A stretch of 64,000 bases of DNA, from contig JAQXGF010000105.1 of assembly GCA_029006155.1 (NCBI GenBank), forward strand, positions 33,933-97,932. The letters are read 5' to 3'. Below the pieces are notes generated by a model. The model saw only the letters and a program-made list of their open reading frames with translations. It made no database searches and was not told the origin of the DNA. Source of the stretch: Lachnospiraceae bacterium. GTDB taxonomy: Bacteria; Bacillota; Clostridia; Lachnospirales; Lachnospiraceae. Of the stretch, positions 47,660-55,155 are shown one piece after another (the stretch's first letter is position 1; each line of letters starts with the position of its first letter). A program made the translations under genes and the position numbers.

Positions 47660-48345
47660 CACTCTATCGCCTCTTTGATGAACAGGGAGGTCAGGAATAC
47701 AAATACATATGCCTGAATCAGTCCGTCAAAAATATCAAAGTAGAAGCTGAATACAAGCGGAACGCCGATCGGGATCAGCTGCTTGATCAGTTCCATGATA
47801 ACGAATGCTCCAAGTACATTACCGAACAGTCGCATGCACAGCGACAGCGGACGGATCACGATCTCCATGATGTTGATCGGTGTGATGATCGCTACCGGTT
47901 CGGCAAAGCTCTTCAGCCATTTCTTTGCTCCTTTTTCCCGTATGCCGGATGCCTCGATCAGGATAATGCTCATCAGCGCAAGTGCGACTGTGACGTTCAT
48001 ATCCTTTGTCGGTGGCTTGAATCCAAACAGTCCGATCACATTCGAAAATCCGATGTAGACAAGGACTGTGACAAGATACGGGACATACTGTTTTCCTTTT
48101 TCACCGATCATCCCCTCGACAAAGCCGTTGAGCCAGAGCACTGCGCTCTCGATCGCGGCTTGCCGTTTGCTGATGTGATCGACCTTGAGGTTTCTGGTCA
48201 TTAGCCATGCCAGAAGCGTCAGCACAGCCATGATCACCCAGGTGACGACGGTTGATTCGGAAACGCCAATTCCGCCGAATACCGGAATCGTGAACACGGT
48301 CTCACAATTCAGTTCTTCGAGCAGATTTGCTGCCAGTTTTTCCAT
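47659..48345 (-). CDS. atpB: ATP synthase Fo subunit a
   Basis: 228 residues, five to six membrane segments. The essential Arg is in RPLSLCMRLFGNVLGAFVI, and the C-terminal GLIQAYVFVFLTSLFIKEAIE is typical. It is the first gene of the atp operon; no atpI precedes it. A promoter lies at 48395-48423. Confidence 0.95.
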   Translation of the reverse strand: MEKLAANLLEELNCETVFTIPVFGGIGVSESTVVTWVIMAVLTLLAWLMTRNLKVDHISKRQAAIESAVLWLNGFVEGMIGEKGKQYVPYLVTVLVYIGFSNVIGLFGFKPPTKDMNVTVALALMSIILIEASGIREKGAKKWLKSFAEPVAIITPINIMEIVIRPLSLCMRLFGNVLGAFVIMELIKQLIPIGVPLVFSFYFDIFDGLIQAYVFVFLTSLFIKEAIE

Positions 48346-48394
48346 ATCACCGCTTCCTTTCTTCTGTATTTTATTGCTTTCTTACCGATTTTGT

Positions 48395-48460
48395 ATTATA
48401 CTCACAGAAAATTCGTTAGTAAAATGTATTTTTAAGATGGTTGGTATGTCAAAAATACAT
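48395..48460 (-). promoter_or_regulatory. atp operon promoter with adjacent inverted repeat
   Basis: TTTACT (48418-48423), a 17-bp spacer and TATAAT (48395-48400) on the minus strand. Next to it, ATGTATTTTT (48424-48433) and AAAAATACAT (48451-48460) form a perfect 10-bp inverted repeat in the 128-bp gap between atpB and the divergent LysR gene, a good candidate for that regulator's site. Confidence 0.65.
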
Positions 48461-48473
48461 ATCGGAGAACAGC

Positions 48474-49358
48474 ATGAACATTACATACGACTATTACCGC
48501 ATTTTTTATTTTGTTGCAAAATACCAGAGCTTTACAAAAGCTGCAAATATTCTGCTCAGCAATGAGCCAAATGTCTCGCGCGCGATCCGCAACCTGGAGC
48601 ATGAATTCGGATTCAGTCTGTTTATCCGCTCGAACCGTGGCGTGACTCTGACACCGGAAGGCCAGAAACTGTACACCCGCGTCGCTGCCGCACATCATCA
48701 GCTCAGCGCCGCCGAAACCGAGCTGGCGGATGCCAAGAGCCTTACGAGCGGTACGATTTCTCTCGGAGTCAGCGAAGCTGCCCTGCAGATTTTGCTGCTG
48801 CCAAAGCTTCGGGAATTCCACCAGAAGTTTCCCAAAATCAAGATCCATATTTCCAGCGTCACGACGCCACAGGCCGTCTCTTCCTTAAAGAGCGGACTCG
48901 TTGACCTCGCGATCGTCACCAGCCCGACCGGTGTCACACGCCCGCTTAAGGAAATCCCGCTTCAGCCCATTCAGGAAGTCCTGATCGGCGGCCCGCGATT
49001 TTCCTCCCTATCCGGCACACCCCGGACCCTTCAGGAGCTTGCCAGCTACCCGTTTATCCTTTTGAACAGCCAGACAAACGCACACGACTTCTATCTGCAC
49101 TTCTTTTCCGAGCACGGTGTCTCGATCAAGCCGGACATCGAAGTCGTGACAACGGACCAGATTCTTCCTATGATAAAGTACGATCTGGGCATCGGCTTCC
49201 TGCCGGAGCAGTTCGCGATGGACGCCCTCATGAAAAAAGAAGTCTTTCAGATCCTTCTCAGCACACCGCTCCCACCGCGCTCGATCTGCCTCGTCAAAAA
49301 TCCCTCCCAGCCCGCCAGCATCGCCGCGCGGGAGTTTGAAAAGATGCTGCGGAGCTGA
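48474..49358 (+). CDS. LysR-family transcriptional regulator
   Basis: 294 residues. The N-terminal HTH (YFVAKYQSFTKAANILLSNEPNVSRAIRNLE-type) is typical LysR, followed by a two-lobe effector domain (ISLGVSEAALQILLLPKLREF). ATG 48474 has GGAG six bases upstream; an earlier Met at 48441 was rejected. It is divergent from the atp operon, with which it shares a 128-bp control region holding a perfect inverted repeat. The effector is unknown. Confidence 0.88.
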   Translation: MNITYDYYRIFYFVAKYQSFTKAANILLSNEPNVSRAIRNLEHEFGFSLFIRSNRGVTLTPEGQKLYTRVAAAHHQLSAAETELADAKSLTSGTISLGVSEAALQILLLPKLREFHQKFPKIKIHISSVTTPQAVSSLKSGLVDLAIVTSPTGVTRPLKEIPLQPIQEVLIGGPRFSSLSGTPRTLQELASYPFILLNSQTNAHDFYLHFFSEHGVSIKPDIEVVTTDQILPMIKYDLGIGFLPEQFAMDALMKKEVFQILLSTPLPPRSICLVKNPSQPASIAAREFEKMLRS

Positions 49359-49420
49359 GTCAATGCGCTCTGATACATTCTCGCAGAACATTTGCCTTAC
49401 AGGACACAAGTTCCTGCAAC

Positions 49421-49461
49421 AAAAAACACCTCACGGTTTCACTTACAGTGTCCCGTGAGGT
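49421..49461 (-). terminator. Intrinsic terminator of the AAA/DUF4143 gene
   Basis: ACCTCACGG (49428-49436) and CCGTGAGGT (49453-49461) form the stem, followed by GTTTTTT on the minus strand. It is convergent with the LysR gene end. Confidence 0.85.
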
Positions 49462-49538
49462 ATCTGAACTTTCAGCGATTCTCCAACCGAATTTTCCTGA
49501 TCGGCATGTTTTATATTAGCATAAAAAATTACAGTTTT

Positions 49539-50870
49539 TTATCTCCCTGCCAAATATCGTTTCACCAGAAAAGAACAAAAATACGGGAACGTGCAGACTC
49601 CATCTTCTTCCCCGATATTGCCATCTGACAGCTTGATCCCCCAGTGAATATCACGGTAGGAATCGCTGGATATCAGCTGCCGCAGTGACTTCGAACGATT
49701 CTTGTTCGCTTTCACTTCTACCGGAACCAGTTCCTCTTTCGTCCTCACGAAAAAATCTTCCTCCAGCGTCGCATTTTCCTTCTTATAGTAATACAGTCCA
49801 AGTCCCTGCTTCACAAATGCCTCAGCCACAAAATTTTCATACAGTGCTCCTTTATAAACACCCAGATTTTTATTTGCCCGGAGATCCTCCTGCGCCTCTT
49901 CATCCAACGACGCAATCAGCAACCCCGTATCCGGATAATAAATTTTAAATTTCGACTCATCATAATTCCCTTTTAATGGAAGCTCCGGATAGTTCAGGCA
50001 ATAGCAGATCGATATGACTCCTGCATCCTCCAACCACGTAATACATCCCATATACTCACGGCTTCTGGCCTTTTTATCAATCTTACTCAGCTGAAACTTC
50101 TTATTCTCCTTTGCAAGCTGTACCGGCACTGCCCGGTACACGCTGACAATCTTCGTCTGATCCAGCCCCTCTGCATATTTTCGGATATCCTCTTCATAGT
50201 CCAGCTGAATCTGTCTCTGAATCTCCAGTGTATCCGAAAAAGTTCCCGTCTCAATATACCGGTTCACTACTGCAGGCATTCCGCCGAGCACACAGTACTC
50301 CAGAAATAATTTTTTATAAACGGCCAGCTCCGTCTCTGAAAACGGCGTAGCTGTCTGCATATGCTTCAAAAGGTCTGCGATGTGAGCATCCGTATACCCC
50401 TTTGCCCACAAAAACTCTTCAAAATCCATAGAAAACATCTCATAATCCGTCTTATACCCCACGCTGTTGCTGTGAATCTTCTTATAATTAATTCCCAGCA
50501 AAGAGCCACTGCATATCACATCAAATCTGCCGTCAATTTTAAACGCCTTCAGCGCCGTGGCGATATCCGGAAACTCCTGCAATTCATCAAACATCAGCAA
50601 GGTTTCTCCTGCGACAAATTTTTTTGTCGGATCAATCAGCGAAATATTTTTAATAATCTCCGCAACTTCATATCCTTCACTCAAAATAGTTTTATATTTC
50701 GGTTCCAGAACAAAATTAATGCTGACAATGTTTTTATAATTCTGTCTTGCAAAATGAAGGATCGATTCGGTTTTCCCGATCTGCCTCGCACCTTTTACGA
50801 TCAGCGGCAGTCGGTCCGCCCGCTGCTTCCAGGCAAGTAAATATTCATCTATCTTTCTTTTTAAATACAT
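49539..50870 (-). CDS. AAA ATPase with DUF4143 domain
   Basis: 443 residues. Walker A GARQIGKTESI and Walker B LLMFDELQEFP lie in an N-terminal AAA_14-type domain. The C-terminal DUF4143 region has the typical EDFFVRTKEELVPVEVKANKNR nuclease-like ExK-type segment (VPVEVKAN). Such proteins are widespread in gut Firmicutes and Bacteroidetes and have no assigned function. The start is uncertain: ATG 50870 begins the family-like MYLKRKID; ATG 50888 is also in frame. Directly upstream are four TCACG(T/C)TT repeats spaced exactly 32 bp. Confidence 0.85.
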   Translation of the reverse strand: MYLKRKIDEYLLAWKQRADRLPLIVKGARQIGKTESILHFARQNYKNIVSINFVLEPKYKTILSEGYEVAEIIKNISLIDPTKKFVAGETLLMFDELQEFPDIATALKAFKIDGRFDVICSGSLLGINYKKIHSNSVGYKTDYEMFSMDFEEFLWAKGYTDAHIADLLKHMQTATPFSETELAVYKKLFLEYCVLGGMPAVVNRYIETGTFSDTLEIQRQIQLDYEEDIRKYAEGLDQTKIVSVYRAVPVQLAKENKKFQLSKIDKKARSREYMGCITWLEDAGVISICYCLNYPELPLKGNYDESKFKIYYPDTGLLIASLDEEAQEDLRANKNLGVYKGALYENFVAEAFVKQGLGLYYYKKENATLEEDFFVRTKEELVPVEVKANKNRSKSLRQLISSDSYRDIHWGIKLSDGNIGEEDGVCTFPYFCSFLVKRYLAGR

Positions 50871-50897
50871 AATCGCACCATCTCCCATATCATGGTA

Positions 50898-51001
50898 TCA
50901 CGTTTCATGAGCGAATATCAAGTAGATTTTCACGCTTTTTATAGATTTAAACGTTATCTTTTCACGTTTTTATTATGATTATTCGTTTCATTCTCACGTT
51001 T
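50898..51001 (+). repeat. Four TCACGYTT direct repeats at 32-bp spacing
   Basis: TCACGTTT at 50898, TCACGCTT at 50930, TCACGTTT at 50962 and TCACGTTT at 50994: each starts exactly 32 bp after the previous, about three helical turns. The sequence between them is AT-rich and not conserved. They lie 28-131 bp upstream of the AAA/DUF4143 start, where an operator would be. The rest of this 279-bp gap holds only the DUF805 terminator. Confidence 0.75.
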
Positions 51002-51097
51002 CCCACGTTGGGCGTCAAGCAGCTATTCACAATCCATCACTGTAAATCATCCTGCAAGCAGTTTTCTTATGATATGTCATCGCTTATTTCATAAAAC

Positions 51098-51141
51098 AAA
51101 TATGCAGGTAAAGCCCGCTTCATTGGCTTCACCTGCATATC
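51098..51141 (-). terminator. Terminator of the DUF805 gene
   Basis: ATATGCAGGTGAAGCC and GGGCTTTACCTGCATAT pair around an 8-nt loop and run into TTTGTTTTATG on the minus strand, nine bases past the stop. Confidence 0.8.
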
Positions 51142-51149
51142 GTTATTTC

Positions 51150-51533
51150 CTATCTTCGGTAGTAATCCGCTTCCCGCTCAAATTGTTTCCGTTCTTCATT
51201 TGCGCCCCATTTGTTGTCTTTATCACTCTCTTTGATCGTCACCGCAAAGGTCATCCCGATCCCGATTACCCCCGGTATAAGAAACCGGCATACGAGGCAG
51301 TATAAGGTCGACTTTCCGACATCATGAAAACGCTTGATCGTCAGCAAGGTCAGATACAAAAAGTGGAACAGACCAACTGCACACAGAGCTGCCAGCATAT
51401 ACGGAGAGTTTCCATTTCCATACTCCACCAGCAGCACCCACTCTTCCATCCCGCAGATCAAAGTGCAGAGCGCCCACGCGATCCAGTAATAGAGGCGGGG
51501 GATTCTTTTTACGCTTGGATAAAATGGTCTCAT
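51150..51533 (-). CDS. DUF805-like small membrane protein
   Basis: 127 residues, three to four hydrophobic segments. The motif IKRFHDVGKSTLYCLV matches the RxHDxGxS signature of DUF805. Function is unknown. The C-terminal tail is charged and cytoplasmic-looking (KWGANEERKQFEREAD). It is followed by its own terminator and preceded by the aldo/keto reductase gene in the same direction, 39 bases away. Confidence 0.72.
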   Translation of the reverse strand: MRPFYPSVKRIPRLYYWIAWALCTLICGMEEWVLLVEYGNGNSPYMLAALCAVGLFHFLYLTLLTIKRFHDVGKSTLYCLVCRFLIPGVIGIGMTFAVTIKESDKDNKWGANEERKQFEREADYYRR

Positions 51534-51572
51534 TTTTTTCCTTAAAAAGTGATGGCTTCACGCATCACCAGT

Positions 51573-52595
51573 CTAATATTCCTTCCCCGCCAGAATCTCC
51601 TTATAGTCCTTCAGATTCTTTTGCAGCAGTTCCGGTGTATTCAGGTGGTACGGGCATTTTTTCATGCAGGCACCACAGTGCAGACAGCCTTCGATCTTCC
51701 TCATCTTCGCCTGCATCTGCGGGGTCAGCTGAGCGGCGGACGGGGCGCGGCGGATCATCAGTGACATGCGCGCGCAGTTGTTGATCTCGATCCCGGCCGG
51801 GCACGGCATGCAGTAGCCGCAGCCTCGGCAGAAGTCGCCCATCAGCTCTTTGCGGTCCTTCTCGATCACCGCGCGCAGCTCGTCGTCCATTTTCGGTGGA
51901 CAGACGATGTAAGAGAGAAATTCATCCAGCTCCCGCTCTCTTTGTACGCCCCAGATCGGCAGTACATTGTCATACTCCGCCTCAAACGCATAGGCCGCTG
52001 CCGAGTTCATGATCAGGCCGCCGGAGAGCGCCTTCATCGCGATAAATCCCATATCCGCTTCTTTGCAGAGCTCCACCAGACGTTTGTCCTCCTCCGTCGC
52101 CAGATAACAGAACGGGAACTGCAGCGTCTCATACAGTCCGGAGGCGATCGCCTCCTCTGCCACCTTCAGCCGGTGGTTCGTGATACCGATGTGACGGATC
52201 TTTCCCTGCGCCTTTGCCTCGAGCATGCACTCATACAGTCCGCTCCCATCCCCCGGCTTCGGGCAGAACGCCGGATTGTGGAACTGGTACACATCAATGT
52301 AATCCGTGCGCAGATTCGCCAGTGAAATGCCGAGCTCCTTCCAGAAGTCTTCCGGCGTCGTCGCACCGGTCTTCGTCGCGATGAAAATCTTCTCGCGCAT
52401 CCCCTCAAATGCAAGCCCGAGCTTATGCTCACTGTCCGTATAGTAGCGTGCCGTATCGAAGTACGTCATTCCGCCCTCATACGCCTTGCGCAAAAGCCGC
52501 ACCGCCTCCTCATCGCTGACCCGCTGCACCGGCAGCGCGCCGAAGCCGTTCTTGTTCGTGACGATTCCAGTCTTTCCAAGTCTTACTGTCTCCAT
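51573..52595 (-). CDS. Aldo/keto reductase with C-terminal ferredoxin domain
   Basis: 340 residues. The TIM-barrel aldo/keto reductase part has MTYFDTARYYTDSEHKLG (catalytic Asp/Tyr region) and IHVGITNHR-type sequence (here IRHIGITNHR). The C-terminal 90 residues carry CRGCGYCMPCPAGI and CLHCGACMKKCPY, two [4Fe-4S] motifs. This fusion family is common in anaerobes; substrates are unknown, and the ferredoxin part suggests coupling to iron-sulfur electron transfer instead of, or besides, NADPH. AAAGGAAG precedes the ATG. It is not in the FAD-oxidoreductase operon, since corA and a terminator separate them. Confidence 0.9.
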   Translation of the reverse strand: METVRLGKTGIVTNKNGFGALPVQRVSDEEAVRLLRKAYEGGMTYFDTARYYTDSEHKLGLAFEGMREKIFIATKTGATTPEDFWKELGISLANLRTDYIDVYQFHNPAFCPKPGDGSGLYECMLEAKAQGKIRHIGITNHRLKVAEEAIASGLYETLQFPFCYLATEEDKRLVELCKEADMGFIAMKALSGGLIMNSAAAYAFEAEYDNVLPIWGVQRERELDEFLSYIVCPPKMDDELRAVIEKDRKELMGDFCRGCGYCMPCPAGIEINNCARMSLMIRRAPSAAQLTPQMQAKMRKIEGCLHCGACMKKCPYHLNTPELLQKNLKDYKEILAGKEY

Positions 52596-52671
52596 TTTGT
52601 CGCTTCCTTTCTACTCGTTCTTTTATGTTTTATTCTTTTCTACCCATCAGGCATCCGGTACTGATATTTTT

Positions 52672-53595
52672 TCAGCGAAACCACTTATTTTTCCGGATCA
52701 CCCAGAATTCAAGTACCAGACAAATCAGGCAAAGCAGACAGATGATCGCGTAGCCGTGCGGTGCACTCAGCTCCGGCATATTGACAAAATTCATGCCATA
52801 CCAGCCGGCCACCAGCGTCAGCGGCATAAAGATCGTCGTCACGATCGTCAAAAACTGCATGATCTCATTCTGCCTGGCATCAATTCTCGTCTGATGAAGC
52901 TCACGCAGCTGATTGGAATACTCTTTGAGCATCTGCACCATGTCAAACAGCCTGCCGACCTTATTTTCATACAGGCCAAATAAAAGTTCCGCATGATCCC
53001 ATCCGCGCTCTGCCGCCTCCTGCTGCAGCGTCTCACCCAGATCGGACAACTGCTCATAATAAGCAGCGAGCACCGCCAGTTCCTTCCTTACCTGCAAAAT
53101 CCTGCGTTCAAAATTGTCCTGTTTTCGCGCGAGCAGATCCTCTTCCAGTTCATTCAGGGACTCTTCATAGCCCTGCAGGAACACAATATCGTCCTTAATC
53201 AGAAATTCCAGAAGATCAAAAAATACCATCCGCGGATCACCGATGTCCGTCATCTCATAGCCTTCCATCTGGTGAAGCAGATCCTTCACATAGCTCTGGT
53301 CATCCAGAAAAATCAGCCGGTCTTCCAGAATGCAATATCCAAAAGTCATCTTCTCTCCGGTCAGATCCTGCTGCCGCGGCATTGCATAAGTCCCAGCCGT
53401 TGCTTTGCGCAGCCGTTCTGCCTTGCAAAAATGAATCCCCGGATATACATATCCGGAAAAACTCCGACGGAACACCGACGGATGTGCATGCTGAAATTCC
53501 TGCGCCGTCATGATCTCGATCGTGCATGGCTGAACTGTATTTGCCCCTTCTTCCGCTGTTTCACTGTGTCTTTTCTGCGGCCAATGATACTTCAC
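52672..53595 (-). CDS. CorA-family divalent metal transporter
   Basis: 307 residues. A soluble alpha/beta domain with a long helix is followed by two C-terminal membrane helices. The pore signature is YGMNFVNMPEL (GMN), preceded by MPLTLVAGW. CorA-type channels take up Mg2+ or other divalent ions. The start codon is GTG, seven bases after GAGGTG. It has its own promoter at 53622-53651. Confidence 0.9.
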   Translation of the reverse strand: MKYHWPQKRHSETAEEGANTVQPCTIEIMTAQEFQHAHPSVFRRSFSGYVYPGIHFCKAERLRKATAGTYAMPRQQDLTGEKMTFGYCILEDRLIFLDDQSYVKDLLHQMEGYEMTDIGDPRMVFFDLLEFLIKDDIVFLQGYEESLNELEEDLLARKQDNFERRILQVRKELAVLAAYYEQLSDLGETLQQEAAERGWDHAELLFGLYENKVGRLFDMVQMLKEYSNQLRELHQTRIDARQNEIMQFLTIVTTIFMPLTLVAGWYGMNFVNMPELSAPHGYAIICLLCLICLVLEFWVIRKNKWFR

Positions 53596-53621
53596 GTTCT
53601 TTCACCTCGTTTCTGATAGCT

Positions 53622-53651
53622 ATTTTAGCATTTTCGCAGTATCTTTTGCAA
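53622..53651 (-). promoter_or_regulatory. Promoter of the corA-like gene
   Basis: TTGCAA (53646-53651), an 18-bp spacer and TAAAAT (53622-53627) on the minus strand. Confidence 0.6.
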
Positions 53652-53710
53652 GTAGGAACGAAGCACCGCGCTGTGCGGAACGCCTGTGCTCCCGCTTGTC
53701 TCAGCAGGCG

Positions 53711-53769
53711 AAAAAAGCACACAGGTGCAATTCCACGCTCTTCGCAGAACTGCACCTGTGTGCTTTTTT
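53711..53769 (-). terminator. Strong bidirectional terminator of the sugar/FAD operon
   Basis: AAAAAAGCACACAGGTGCA and TGCACCTGTGTGCTTTTTT are almost perfect 18-bp arms with A/T tails on both sides. It begins 12 bases beyond the FAD oxidoreductase stop and would also block plus-strand read-through. Confidence 0.9.
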
Positions 53770-53780
53770 ATAAACTCAAC

Positions 53781-55139
53781 TCAGAACAGATTTCCGTTCT
53801 TCCGCAACCGCTCCTGCAGCACGGCCAGATCCACCGCCCTCGGCTCGATCTGCTGCTCGACACAGAGCGCTGCCGCCTCGCCGACTGCCTCGCCGACCGC
53901 AATACACGGGCCCATGACGCGGGCAGATGCATAAGTCGCAGTGTCCAGACAGATCGTGCGGCCGCTGAGCAGCAGGCCATCCGTCTGTACCGGCACCATG
54001 CATCCATACGGGATGCCAAACGGCTGATCGACCGGTGTCAGGTCGATGTGATCCTTCACGCCGCTGTGCACGTCGATGTTGTAGGCCGACTGCGCGACTG
54101 CCTGCTGCCGTACTTCCTCGGAATACATATTCTCTCTGGTCAGACGGAAGCAGCCCTTAAAATGCCGCGTCTCCCGCACACCGAGCGACGGTGCGATCAT
54201 CGAGAGCCGAGCATGCTCAAATCCCGGGATGTATTTGTTCATAAACCGGAGCAGCTCATGCACCTGCTCATAGCCCGTCGTCAGTCCATCGGAGAGCTGA
54301 TAGACATCGGATGCATCGATGTTCGTGATACGGGAGGTATTGATCGCGAGCTCGCCTTCCGTCGGCGTCGTAATGTAAATGAACTGGTTCCGCGGTACAT
54401 CAAAGTCGCCGGCTGCCTTTGCCCGCCGGATCATCTCCGTCAGGCCGATGAAGCAGTGTCCCGGTGTCGCACGGAAAAAGTCCGGGTTGTACCCCTTTGC
54501 ATAGTCTTCCTTGATCCCGAAGTCCTCCGGATGCTGCTCCGCATAGGACAGCAGCTTCTCCAGATCATAATTGGTCACAGTAAACATCAGAGTCGCCGGC
54601 TGCATAATGCCCGTCTCATCCTGACCGGATACATATGGTGCTCCTGCCAGATAAGCCAGATCTCCGTCACCGGTCGCATCGATGAACACTTTTGCCGTGA
54701 GCACGGTGCGCACACATTTTCCATATACGGTCACATTCTGGATCTTTCCATTGTCGACCGCGACATCGAGCAGCTCATTGTTGAACAGAATCTCGACTCC
54801 TGCCTCCCGGCACAGCTCCACTGCCACGATCTTGAAGCACTCCGGAGAAATCGGGCTGATCGAGTTGTGTACCGGGCAACGGAAATGTCCCATCGCCCCG
54901 TGCATCTCCTCCAGCCGATCCATCAGTTCCTGCGCAATGCCGCCAAGTGCTTTCTTCCCCTGCCGGTCCAGATAGCCAAGGATGCCAAGTCCGGAAGTCG
55001 CCGCTCCTCCAAGGAAGCTGTTGCGCTCTACGAGGAGGACTTTATGTCCGCGTCTTGCCGCTGCGATGGCAGCCGGGATGCCCCCCGGCCCACCGCCGAT
55101 CACTACGATGTCATATGTTTTCTGTACTACACGGTTCAT
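53781..55139 (-). CDS. FAD-dependent oxidoreductase (FAD_oxidored family), smaller paralogue
   Basis: 452 residues. The N-terminal dinucleotide motif is VIGGGPGGIPAAIAAARRG, followed by ERNSFLGGAATSGLG. The central FIDATGDGDLAYLAGAPY and the C-terminal ATYASARVMGPCIAVGEAVG are typical of the PF12831-type family. No signal peptide. It is the last gene of the sugar ABC operon, 16 bases after a longer member of the same family. Members have been linked to oxidation of polyols, sugars and other small molecules, but the substrate cannot be read here. ATG 55139 follows AGGAGG; an upstream Met at 55223 lies inside the neighbour and was rejected. Confidence 0.85.
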   Translation of the reverse strand: MNRVVQKTYDIVVIGGGPGGIPAAIAAARRGHKVLLVERNSFLGGAATSGLGILGYLDRQGKKALGGIAQELMDRLEEMHGAMGHFRCPVHNSISPISPECFKIVAVELCREAGVEILFNNELLDVAVDNGKIQNVTVYGKCVRTVLTAKVFIDATGDGDLAYLAGAPYVSGQDETGIMQPATLMFTVTNYDLEKLLSYAEQHPEDFGIKEDYAKGYNPDFFRATPGHCFIGLTEMIRRAKAAGDFDVPRNQFIYITTPTEGELAINTSRITNIDASDVYQLSDGLTTGYEQVHELLRFMNKYIPGFEHARLSMIAPSLGVRETRHFKGCFRLTRENMYSEEVRQQAVAQSAYNIDVHSGVKDHIDLTPVDQPFGIPYGCMVPVQTDGLLLSGRTICLDTATYASARVMGPCIAVGEAVGEAAALCVEQQIEPRAVDLAVLQERLRKNGNLF

Positions 55140-55155
55140 ACCTCTTCCTCCTGCC

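Noticed and set aside
50898..51001. Phased repeats as a CRISPR remnant
   Set aside because: Only an 8-mer is conserved, far shorter than CRISPR repeats, and no cas gene is nearby.
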